This document shows, in pieces, positions 33,581 to 41,002 of a DNA stretch of 64,000 bases. Origin of the DNA: Rhodobacter sp. NTK016B. GTDB taxonomy: Bacteria; Pseudomonadota; Alphaproteobacteria; Rhodobacterales; Rhodobacteraceae. Position 1 is the first letter of the stretch; every line of letters begins with the position of its first letter. Made by a program: the position numbers and the translations under genes. The notes below the pieces were generated by a model. It was given only the letters and a program-made list of their open reading frames with translations, was not told where the DNA came from and ran no database searches. Location of the stretch: NCBI RefSeq assembly GCF_017303295.1, contig NZ_JAFKOK010000004.1, positions 237,490-301,489 on the forward strand, in the 5' to 3' direction.

Positions 33581-33919
33581 ATGACCTTGCAACCAACCGA
33601 TAACGCGCTGAGTGTTTTCATCCTCGTCCGGGCCTTGCCAGCATGGCTGGCGCTCAGCCGCCCCGAACGCCGGCGTATCGGGCAAGAGGCCGCGCCGGTC
33701 GAGCCGGGGATCGGCTTTCGCGCCTTCGATTGCGAGGCCTTTTCGGCCATGTGCTCGGATCTGTGGATGCTGGACGTCCCGTCGCCCGGCGCGCTGAACC
33801 GGGTCATCGAACGGCTGCGCGACACGCCCTTGTTCACCGCGCCGTATTTCGATCTGGTGGCAATCCTGCCCGCCATCGAGGACGGCTGGCAACGCTATGA
33901 GGCGGATCTGGCGGGATGA
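33581..33919 (+). CDS. Darcynin-like small protein
   Basis: A 112-residue protein resembling the darcynin family: FILVRALPAWLALSRPERRRI (about residues 12-32), FRAFDCEAFSAMCSDLWMLDV, and LRDTPLFTAPYFDLVAILPAIEDGWQRYEA. The fold is probably a ferredoxin-like dimeric alpha-beta barrel, as in small monooxygenase/stress proteins, but no activity is established. ATG 33581 is well placed. It is divergent from tetR across a palindromic operator, so it is probably induced by the TetR ligand. Confidence 0.72.
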   Translation: MTLQPTDNALSVFILVRALPAWLALSRPERRRIGQEAAPVEPGIGFRAFDCEAFSAMCSDLWMLDVPSPGALNRVIERLRDTPLFTAPYFDLVAILPAIEDGWQRYEADLAG

Positions 33920-34053
33920 TGGCCCACAACGCGCCGGGCCTGCGAAACGGTTTCCTGCGCGTTTCTCAGCAACCGGGCGCGCAGCAACTGGCTTCGAAGC
34001 ACGGCACCTTGAAAAGGCTTGAGCTGGGAAAACCCCTCGGGTAACGCCTTTTC

Positions 34054-34959
34054 ATGGGTTCGCTGCGCTCCGAGATTGGACAGCTTGCGCCGCTCTTCGC
34101 GCTGGAAGCTGCGGGGCGGCTGGGCAGTTTTACCCGCGCCGCGCAGGAGCTCGGCGTCACGCAGGCGGCGGTCAGCAAGCAGATCGGTGCGCGGGAGGCG
34201 CGATTGGGGCAGCTGCTGTTCCACCGTCGCCCCCGCAATGTCGAACTGACCGAGGCCGGGCGTGAGTTGTTCGACACCACCGCGATGGCGCTGGGATCGA
34301 TTGCGCGCGCGATGCGTGAGGCGCAGCAACGGCCCTTCGCGCCGATCACCGTCGCGCTGTCGGTGCGGCTGTCGCAGCTGTGGCTGATGCCTCGTCTGCA
34401 GGATTTTGCCGCCAGTCATCCGGACATTGCGATCCGCGTCATTGCGCAAGACAGCCCTGAAACCGTCACCGGCGCGGATTTCACCGTGATTTTCAAGGGG
34501 CCGACGGCCGAACTCGGACCTGACTGGAGCCCGCTTTTCCCCGCCGAGATCCGCGCCATGGCGACCTCGGGTTTCGTGGCGCGGCACCCGATGCAGACGG
34601 CGGGGGATGTCTTGCGCGCGCCCCTGATCCAGTATGATGCCCCGGATCAGAGCTGGCTGACATGGCGCGACTGGGCGCGGGCGGCGGGCCTGTCGGCGGT
34701 CGATCTGCGCCCGTCGCTGTCGGTCAACCGATACGAGGATGCACTCGCCGCCGCGCTAGGCGGGCAGGGAACCCTGCTGGCGTGGTGCAGTGGCGACCGG
34801 CCTCTGATCGCCGAGGGGGCGCTGGTTGCCTTGCCGGGGCCGATCCTGCAGGCGCCGGGGGCGTTCTATCTTCGGCAGGCGGGCCATCAGCCTGGCACTG
34901 CCGAAGTGCGGGACTGGATTCAGGGGCTGGCCAGAGAGACCGGACAGCCGCTTGGATAA
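34054..34959 (+). CDS. LysR-family regulator (GcvA-like)
   Basis: A 301-residue LysR-type regulator: winged HTH at residues about 8-70 (LAPLFALEAAGRLGSFTRAAQELGVTQAAVSKQIGAREARLGQLLFHRRPRNVELTEAGRELF) and a periplasmic-binding-like effector domain from about 95. The sequence around LFHRRPRNVELT and the effector domain resemble the GcvA subgroup. It lies on its own between the darcynin-like gene (135 bases upstream) and the convergent mttB-like gene; it might control the methylamine genes nearby, but no operator shows this. Confidence 0.88.
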   Translation: MGSLRSEIGQLAPLFALEAAGRLGSFTRAAQELGVTQAAVSKQIGAREARLGQLLFHRRPRNVELTEAGRELFDTTAMALGSIARAMREAQQRPFAPITVALSVRLSQLWLMPRLQDFAASHPDIAIRVIAQDSPETVTGADFTVIFKGPTAELGPDWSPLFPAEIRAMATSGFVARHPMQTAGDVLRAPLIQYDAPDQSWLTWRDWARAAGLSAVDLRPSLSVNRYEDALAAALGGQGTLLAWCSGDRPLIAEGALVALPGPILQAPGAFYLRQAGHQPGTAEVRDWIQGLARETGQPLG

Positions 34960-35118
34960 GGCGGCAAGCGGTCCGGCGGGACGGCACGGACGCTGAGGGG
35001 CGGGGCGCCGACGAGCTTTCCTTTAGGATCTGCCCGCTGCCGTCGGCGCAACAAGGCTGCGAAACCTGGGCCACGGACAGGCAGGTTTAACGGAACAGGC
35101 GGCACGCGTGATCGGACA

Positions 35119-36669
35119 TCAATCCATAATCGGCGCGCCGCCCCGGGCGCGACCGGCCTCGATCAGCGGTTGCAGGCGGGCGACGCGTTCCCCGGCGCCG
35201 TCCGGCTGCTGCGCGTCGCGCACGACCTGCTGCCACAGCCCGGTGGCCCGTTCGGCCGAATTCTGGGCGCCGCTCTCGGTCCAGCTGCCGAAATTGTTCA
35301 GATCCGCGACCAGAGGATCGTAGAAAGCGCTCTGATAGCGGTCCATCGTGTGCTGCGTGGCAAAGAAATGCCCGCCCGGCGGCACCTCGGCAATGGCGTC
35401 GAAGCCGATCTCGGCCGCCGAGCCCGAGGGGCGCTGCGTCAGCTCGGCCATGCTTTGCAGCACTTCGATATCGTTGATGAATTTCTCGTAGCCGAAGGTC
35501 AGCCCGCCCTCTTGCCAGCCGGCGGAATGGACGATCAGCGTGCCATGCGCGAGCGAGGCACCCCAGAGCCCCATCGTCGTTTCCTGCGCAGCCTGCATGT
35601 CCGGCGCATTCGATGCAGCCCCCGAGGCCGTGCGCCATGGCAGGCCGATATGACGGGCCAGCTGCCCGCCACCGATCTGCATCTTCAGATGTTCGGGCGT
35701 GCCATAGGCGGGCGCACCGCTCTTCATGTAGACATTGGACGAAAAGCCGCCATAGCTGACCGGGCTGCCTGCCTTGGCCAACTGGGTCAGGGTGATCGCG
35801 GCCAAGGCCTCGGCATGTTGCAGGGTAAGGGCGCCGGCGGGGGTAATCGGGGCCATGGCCCCGGCAAGGCAGAACGGCGTGACGATGCACATCTGGCCCG
35901 CGCGGGCGAAGTCGATCAGCCCCTTGGCCATCGGGTTGTCCAGCAGGCGCGGCGAGTTGGTATTGATGACCGTACTGACCCAGACGTCGCGGGCGAAGTC
36001 GTCATCGGTCAGGTTAAGCGCGGTCTGGATCATCTCGAACCCCTCGGCCACCTGTCCGGGGCCGCGGGAATACAGGAACATCGGCTTGTCGGAATGGGTG
36101 AGCTGCGCCTCGACGGTGGCGTAGTGGCGCAGCGCGACGGGGATGTCCTGCGGCTCGACCGTCGGGCCCAGCATGTGGATCACGTCGAAGGCCTGACACA
36201 GCTTCAGCGTCTCGACGAAATCCGCCATCGAGCCGGGCCGCCTTCCGCGCTCCAGGTCCGAGGCATTGGGACAACCCGCCCCGGCCATGAAGATCATCGC
36301 GCCCTGCTCGTAGCGCTGATCGCGACGCGGGTTTGGCGCCCTGAGCGTCCAGCTTTTGGGGGCCGAGGCAATGGCGGCCTCGACGATCTCACGACCAATC
36401 AGGACCATATCATCAACCACCTTGGCCCCGGCAGAGGCATAGAGGGCGCGCGCCTCGGGCAGCAGGACCTTCATGCCCAGCTCTTCGAGCACCCTCAGGG
36501 CGGTGTCGTGCATGGCGCTGATTTCATCAGCCGAGAACATCTCTTGTGCGGGGAAGGGGTGGCATAGCTGGCGGTAGTTCGGCGTTCGCTCGGCTGTGCG
36601 GGTGGCCTCACGGTTGCGGCGTCTGCGGCGGGTCTTGCTTTCGTCGGGACGGAGGGGGGCGATTGTCAT
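35119..36669 (-). CDS. MttB-family corrinoid-type methyltransferase without pyrrolysine
   Basis: A 516-residue member of the trimethylamine methyltransferase (MttB) superfamily. The frame contains no in-frame TAG, so it is a non-pyrrolysine homologue, the group containing glycine betaine methyltransferase MtgB and related quaternary-amine enzymes. Typical segments: RRRRRNREATRTAERTPNYRQLCHPF, FSADEISAMHDTALRVLEELGMKVL, SMADFVETLKLCQAFDVIHMLGPTVEP and AGSPVSYGGFSSNVYMKSGAPAYGTPE. The N-terminal 30 residues are basic. It needs a corrinoid partner protein, which I do not see nearby. It is divergent from dctPQM and near sox/DMGDH genes, so a methylated amine is the likely substrate. Confidence 0.88.
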   Translation of the reverse strand: MTIAPLRPDESKTRRRRRNREATRTAERTPNYRQLCHPFPAQEMFSADEISAMHDTALRVLEELGMKVLLPEARALYASAGAKVVDDMVLIGREIVEAAIASAPKSWTLRAPNPRRDQRYEQGAMIFMAGAGCPNASDLERGRRPGSMADFVETLKLCQAFDVIHMLGPTVEPQDIPVALRHYATVEAQLTHSDKPMFLYSRGPGQVAEGFEMIQTALNLTDDDFARDVWVSTVINTNSPRLLDNPMAKGLIDFARAGQMCIVTPFCLAGAMAPITPAGALTLQHAEALAAITLTQLAKAGSPVSYGGFSSNVYMKSGAPAYGTPEHLKMQIGGGQLARHIGLPWRTASGAASNAPDMQAAQETTMGLWGASLAHGTLIVHSAGWQEGGLTFGYEKFINDIEVLQSMAELTQRPSGSAAEIGFDAIAEVPPGGHFFATQHTMDRYQSAFYDPLVADLNNFGSWTESGAQNSAERATGLWQQVVRDAQQPDGAGERVARLQPLIEAGRARGGAPIMD

Positions 36670-36767
36670 GACGGGAAGCTCCTGCTGCTGCGCCTGTCCC
36701 GGTGAGAGACCCGCCTAGGGTCGCAAGCCCTGTCACTTGCGACAAGGCTACTAAATTTCCGAATTGG

Positions 36768-36784
36768 CATTCCCTCAGGGAATG
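36768..36784. promoter_or_regulatory. Perfect 17-base palindrome between mttB and dctP
   Basis: CATTCCCTCAGGGAATG, perfectly symmetric, 99 bases upstream of the mttB-like start and about 156 bases from dctP. A candidate operator for a regulator of one or both divergent genes. Confidence 0.5.
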
Positions 36785-36879
36785 TCTTGGGGCGCGGCGG
36801 TTCTGGCAAATGGGGGCTTTGGCGACGCGAACCTTAGCTTCGCTGCCTGTTCGGGACGCGCCCAGAATGAAAGATGCCG

Positions 36880-36922
36880 TTGACAGATAGGTACACATAT
36901 GTCTCGATATTGCGAGAATGTG
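36880..36922 (+). promoter_or_regulatory. dctP promoter region with TTGACA and a dyad
   Basis: TTGACA at 36880-36885 is a good -35; the -10 is unclear. Downstream, TCTCG at 36902-36906 pairs with CGAGA at 36913-36917 and CACAT at 36894-36898 with ATGTG at 36918-36922, a dyad with a three-base bulge. It ends 18 bases before the dctP ATG and could be an operator for the TetR protein at 39774. Confidence 0.4.
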
Positions 36923-36939
36923 ACATCAGGGAGTCGACC

Positions 36940-37941
36940 ATGAAATATCAAACCGTCTTTTCCGCGGCCGTCGCGGTCGGGCTTGCGATGGCACCGGGCT
37001 TTGCGCAGGCGCAATCGGTGACATTGCGACTGGCCACGGACTCGGGCGCACGAGGGTCGGCGGCTGGCGATGCCATCGAACGCTGGGCATCGCTGATCGA
37101 GGAAAACTCGGACGGGGATATCGAGGTCGACGTCTTCTTCCAGAACGAACTGGGCGGCCAGCAAGAGGTTTTCGACCTGTTTGTCGCGAATGAAGTGCAG
37201 CTGATGCTGAACTGGCCGATGACCAGCTACGACCCGCGGATCGCGGTTCTCTACACGCCCTACATGGTGGCGAGCTGGGACGAGGCGATGGAAGCCTACC
37301 GCCCGGGCGGCTGGGTGAACGGCATGCTCGGCGATATCTACAATGATATCGGCCTCGAATTCTTTGGTGCATGGCCCGAGGGTTTCAACGGCATCGCCAC
37401 CCGTGGCAGCTATGCTCTGACGGTCGAGGATGCCTCGTCTCTGCGCATTCGTGTACCGCCGGTCTTCCCGATGGCGGAAACCATTCAGGCCATGGGCTAT
37501 CAGACGGCGACAATTGACTGGGGCGAGGTCTTTACCGCGATCCAGACCGGCGTGGTCGATGGCGACGGGGCCAATGTCATCTACTGGGATTACGAATATT
37601 TCCGCGACACGCTGGACTATTACAACCGCACCCGCCAGCAATTCCTGACCGGCATCCTGTCGATGAACCTCGAAGCTTGGGAAGGGCTGGACGAGGCGCA
37701 GCAGACCGTCATTCGCGACGCGGCTGTCACGGTGATGGAAGAGGGCTTCGCCAACGCGCAAGGTCTTGACGAAGGCTATGTGCAGCAAGCGATCGAGGCG
37801 GGAATGGAATACATCGACCCGACGCCCGAACAACTGGCCCCGATTGCGACCGCCGTCCGCGAGACCGTCTGGCCGATGCTGGAGGAACAGGTCGGCACCG
37901 AGATCATGGACGTGATCCGCGCCAACGCGACCGAGTTCTGA
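36940..37941 (+). CDS. dctP: TRAP transporter solute-binding protein DctP
   Basis: Periplasmic DctP-family receptor, 333 residues, with a Sec signal (MKYQTVFSAAVAVGLAMAPGFAQA). ATG 36940 follows AGGGAG; the upstream open frame has no start signal. It contains the DctP fold segments LRLATDSGARGSAAGDAIERWASLIEENSDGDIEVDVFFQNELGGQQEVFDLF and LRIRVPPVFPMAETIQAMGYQTATIDWGEVFTAIQTGVVDGDGANVIYW. The carboxylate-binding Arg is probably in LRIRVPP. The neighbouring methyl-transfer genes hint at a betaine- or carnitine-like compound, but the ligand is not proven. Confidence 0.92.
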   Translation: MKYQTVFSAAVAVGLAMAPGFAQAQSVTLRLATDSGARGSAAGDAIERWASLIEENSDGDIEVDVFFQNELGGQQEVFDLFVANEVQLMLNWPMTSYDPRIAVLYTPYMVASWDEAMEAYRPGGWVNGMLGDIYNDIGLEFFGAWPEGFNGIATRGSYALTVEDASSLRIRVPPVFPMAETIQAMGYQTATIDWGEVFTAIQTGVVDGDGANVIYWDYEYFRDTLDYYNRTRQQFLTGILSMNLEAWEGLDEAQQTVIRDAAVTVMEEGFANAQGLDEGYVQQAIEAGMEYIDPTPEQLAPIATAVRETVWPMLEEQVGTEIMDVIRANATEF

Positions 37942-37945
37942 GCCG

Positions 37946-38425
37946 ATGCGCCGAAACTCTGTCGGCAAGATCCTGGCGAGCGCGCTTGATGCGCTCGCCA
38001 TCCTCGCCACGCTGGCGGTGGCGGCGCTGACCTTTTTCATTGTCGTCGCCCGCTTCACCGAGATCGCCGTGGTCGGCATCTACGAGATCATCCTGCTGGC
38101 AGCGGTGCTGATGTACATGCTGGGCGCGGTGATGGCCTCGCGCAATGGCTCGCATCTGCGGGTCGACTGGCTGGATTCCCGCCTGACCAGCCCCGGCGCC
38201 CGCCGGGTCCAGCGGCTGGCCATCGCCGTGGTCAGCCTGATTACCACGGCCTTCTTCGTCTACTGGACCTACCGCATGTTCGCGTGGGGCCTTGTGCGCC
38301 CGCAGCACACGCCCGCCTATGGCATCCCTCTCTGGGTGCCGCAGGCCGCGTTCCTGATCGGCTCGGTCGGGTGCTTCCTTTGCGCACTGCGCGACACGAT
38401 CAACGCCCTGAAAGGCACCGTATGA
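37946..38425 (+). CDS. dctQ: TRAP transporter small permease DctQ
   Basis: A 159-residue four-helix small subunit. Helices are seen at about residues 12-33 (LDALAILATLAVAALTFFIVVARF), 41-60 (IYEIILLAAVLMYMLGAVMA), about 85-110 (LAIAVVSLITTAFFVYWTYRMFAW) and 125-150 (VPQAAFLIGSVGCFLCALRDTI). The ATG is four bases after the dctP stop; the stop overlaps the dctM ATG (ATGA). Confidence 0.9.
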   Translation: MRRNSVGKILASALDALAILATLAVAALTFFIVVARFTEIAVVGIYEIILLAAVLMYMLGAVMASRNGSHLRVDWLDSRLTSPGARRVQRLAIAVVSLITTAFFVYWTYRMFAWGLVRPQHTPAYGIPLWVPQAAFLIGSVGCFLCALRDTINALKGTV

Positions 38426-39702
38426 CTGGCTTGTTCGCCATTCCCCTGCTGGTGGTGTTGATGGCCATCGGCGTTCCTGTCGCCTGGTCCTTCGCCGCGG
38501 TCACCGCCTTCCTTGTCTGGATCTACGATGTCGGGCTGAACACGCTGATGTTGCAGGGTTTCCGGTCGCTGAACTCGGTGATCCTGCTGGCGCTGCCCTT
38601 GTTCATCCTGACCGGATATCTGATGGAGAAGGGGGGCATCGCCCGGCGGATCGTCGATTTCACCGGCCTCGTGGCGCGGGGACGCGCGGGGATGGGGCAT
38701 GCGATCATCCTGTCTTCGGCGCTGTTCGGTGCGATTGCCGGCACGGCCAGCGCCGCCGTCGCCTCGATGGGGACGATTATGGCGGGTCCGATGGCCGAAC
38801 GCGGCTATCCCAAGGGCTATGTCGCGGCGCTGCTCGGCGTGTCGTCGCTTCTGGGGATCCTGATCCCGCCGTCCATCACCATGATCCTGTTCGCGGTCGT
38901 CACCCGTCAATCGGTGGCCACGCTCTTTGCCGCGACCATCGGTCCGGCGCTGCTGCTGATCGGGGGCCTGATGGTGTTCAACGCGTTCTATGTCCGGGCG
39001 CATCCTGAGATCACGCCGCCCCCCAAACCCGAAGGCGAGACCGGCCGCCGGGTTCTGGTCGCTCTGCCGGCCTTGAGCCTGCCTGTGATCATTCTTGGCG
39101 GTATCTATGGTGGCATCTTCACGCCCACCGAGGCCGCCGCCGTTGCCGCCGTCGCGGCCGGGCTTATCGGGGCCTTTGTCTACCGGGAACTGACGCCCCG
39201 GGGGTTGGGTGATGCGTTGCTGCGCACCGCCGAAATGACCGGGACGATCATCCTGATCCTGATGTTCTCGTTCCTGATCTCGCGCATCCTCTCGGCCGAG
39301 CGCATCCCGCAGGAACTGGGCGAGGCGCTGCAAGGATTTGCCGGCTCACCCCTGATGGCGATCCTGATGGTCAACGCGATCCTGATCGCGGCGGGGGCGC
39401 TGATGGACGACGTGTCCGTCACGGTCGTGGTCGCGCCGCTGTTCCTGCCGCTGATGGAGGCCGTGGGGATCTCGCCCGTGCAATACGGGGCGATCGTGGC
39501 CACCTCGGTCGTGCTGGGGGCCAATTCACCGCCGATGGCGCCGATCCTGTTCATGGCCTGCCGGGTCTGCGACGCGTCGGTTCTGGCAGCGGTGCGCCCG
39601 GCGCTGATGATCCTCGCCTTTGTCGCGCTGCCGGTGATGCTGGTCACCAGTTTCTGGTCCGATCTCTCGCTCGCCTTGCCGCGCCTGATGGGTATGCTGT
39701 AA
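38422..39702 (+). CDS. dctM: TRAP transporter large permease DctM
   Basis: A 426-residue large subunit with about twelve helices. Signature segments: PLFILTGYLMEKGGIARRIVDF (about residues 55-76), LFGAIAGTASAAVASMGTIMAGPMAERGYPKGYVAALLGVSSLLGILIPPSITMILFAVVTRQSV (about 100-165) and GGIFTPTEAAAVAAVAAGLIGAFVYREL. It completes a DctPQM operon. ATG 38422 overlaps dctQ by four bases. The next gene, tetR, starts 71 bases downstream on the same strand. Confidence 0.93.
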   Translation: MTGLFAIPLLVVLMAIGVPVAWSFAAVTAFLVWIYDVGLNTLMLQGFRSLNSVILLALPLFILTGYLMEKGGIARRIVDFTGLVARGRAGMGHAIILSSALFGAIAGTASAAVASMGTIMAGPMAERGYPKGYVAALLGVSSLLGILIPPSITMILFAVVTRQSVATLFAATIGPALLLIGGLMVFNAFYVRAHPEITPPPKPEGETGRRVLVALPALSLPVIILGGIYGGIFTPTEAAAVAAVAAGLIGAFVYRELTPRGLGDALLRTAEMTGTIILILMFSFLISRILSAERIPQELGEALQGFAGSPLMAILMVNAILIAAGALMDDVSVTVVVAPLFLPLMEAVGISPVQYGAIVATSVVLGANSPPMAPILFMACRVCDASVLAAVRPALMILAFVALPVMLVTSFWSDLSLALPRLMGML

Positions 39703-39773
39703 GCGGCAGCGCCCTTTACTTGCGGGCGCAGCCACCCCACAAAGAGCGTGACAAAGCCCGGAGAGCCAGCTCA

Positions 39774-40499
39774 GTGACCCCTGATGACGCCACCCCGAGC
39801 TCTGGCCCGAACGCTGGCCCGAGTTCCGACCCGACCCAGCACCCTGAGCCGCGCGACCCGACCCTGACCCGAGAGGACTGGCTGGCGCTGGCGCTGAAGA
39901 CGCTGGTCAAGGACGGCATCGACCGGGTGAAGATCCAGATCATGGCGCGCAAGCTCGATGTCGCGCGCTCCAGCTTCTACTGGCATTTCGGCGGGCGCGA
40001 GGATCTGCATTCGGCGATGCTGGATGAATGGCTGACCAAGAATACCGGCCCCATTTTAGAGCGCGCGATGCGTCCGGCGCCGGATGTGAACGCGGCGGTG
40101 ATGAATGTCTTTGAATGCTGGGTCGATCAGCGCCTGTTCGACCCGGAACTGGATATCGCCGTGCGCCTCTGGGCGCGGCGCGATGCCAAGGTGCGGCAGG
40201 TCGTGCTGCAGGCGGATCTGACCCGGGTGAAAGCGCTGGCCGAGATGTTCCAGCGCTACGGCAATGAGCCCGAAGAGGCGCTGATCCGCGCGCGTGTGCT
40301 CTATTTCACCCAGATCGGGCATTTCACGCTGGACGATACCGAAAGCCCGGAAACCCGCGTGTCGCATGCCCCGAGCTATCTGAAGATCTTCTCGGGGGTC
40401 GAGCCTGAACAAGCCGCCTGCGCCCCGTTTATGGAGCAGGCGCTGAAGACATTGGCGGCCTCGAAACCCGGGCGGGGGCGCAAAAAGCGCGAGGGCTAG
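39774..40499 (+). CDS. TetR-family regulator next to the TRAP operon (GTG start)
   Basis: A 241-residue TetR protein. The frame is open further upstream, but GTG 39774 is preceded by GGAGAG eight bases away and is the best start. After about 30 disordered Pro/Ser/Asp-rich residues comes the HTH domain (EDWLALALKTLVKDGIDRVKIQIMARKLDVARSSFYWHFGGREDLHSAMLDEW), then an all-helical effector domain (Phe/Trp-rich). It follows dctM by 71 bases, so it may be part of the TRAP operon and autoregulate it. Its stop overlaps the convergent soxG stop by four bases. Confidence 0.87.
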   Translation: MTPDDATPSSGPNAGPSSDPTQHPEPRDPTLTREDWLALALKTLVKDGIDRVKIQIMARKLDVARSSFYWHFGGREDLHSAMLDEWLTKNTGPILERAMRPAPDVNAAVMNVFECWVDQRLFDPELDIAVRLWARRDAKVRQVVLQADLTRVKALAEMFQRYGNEPEEALIRARVLYFTQIGHFTLDDTESPETRVSHAPSYLKIFSGVEPEQAACAPFMEQALKTLAASKPGRGRKKREG

Positions 40500-41002
40500 G
40501 CCCCCAGCGCTCCGCTCGCCTGCACCCAGTCAAGGGCATAGTCCAGAAGTCCGCGGTCCAGATGCAGCCGGACGTCGGCGCCGTGACGGTAGAGGACCGC
40601 GTTGATCCCCGCGAAAAGCAGCGAGGCGCTGGGACTGTTCCGGTTCAGATCCACGGCCGTGCCGCGCACCAGCAGCTCATCGGTGCGCGGACCGCCGATC
40701 TGCAGGACCGCCAGACTGCCGGTGGCGGGCGTGAGCGCATAGCTCTCCTGCGGGTTGGCTTCGGCATGTGGCAGGGTGACGCCCACTGCGAGCATCCGAT
40801 GCCGGGCCAGCCGGATCGCCGCGCGCGGATCCTGCGCCTGTCCCATCAGTCCGACCGGCGCGGGCAGATCGAGGGCGGCGCAGGCCGCGTCCAGGTCGCC
40901 GCTGACCATCAGTTGCGGCACCGGGTCCAGCAGCGTGACCGTGATCCCGTCGCCGGTCAGCTGCCGGGGTTGGACGGGCCAGAATTGGGCGCGATCAAGC
41001 AT
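40496..41002 (-). CDS. soxG: Sarcosine oxidase gamma subunit
   Basis: Gamma subunit of heterotetrameric sarcosine oxidase, 168 residues. The ATG at 41002 overlaps the soxA stop by eight bases. It has the weakly conserved GcvT/YgfZ-like pattern (GLMGQAQDPRAAIRLARHRMLAVGV, LQIGGPRTDELLVRGTAVDLNRNSPSASLLFAGINAVLYRHGADVRLHLDRGLLDYALDWV). The role is structural and folate-channel related by family knowledge. It is the last gene of the DMGDH-soxB-soxD-soxA-soxG operon. Confidence 0.88.
   Translation of the reverse strand: MLDRAQFWPVQPRQLTGDGITVTLLDPVPQLMVSGDLDAACAALDLPAPVGLMGQAQDPRAAIRLARHRMLAVGVTLPHAEANPQESYALTPATGSLAVLQIGGPRTDELLVRGTAVDLNRNSPSASLLFAGINAVLYRHGADVRLHLDRGLLDYALDWVQASGALGA

Noticed and set aside
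35119..36669. Pyrrolysine-containing trimethylamine methyltransferase
   Set aside because: The frame has no in-frame TAG, so it belongs to the non-pyrrolysine branch of the MttB family.
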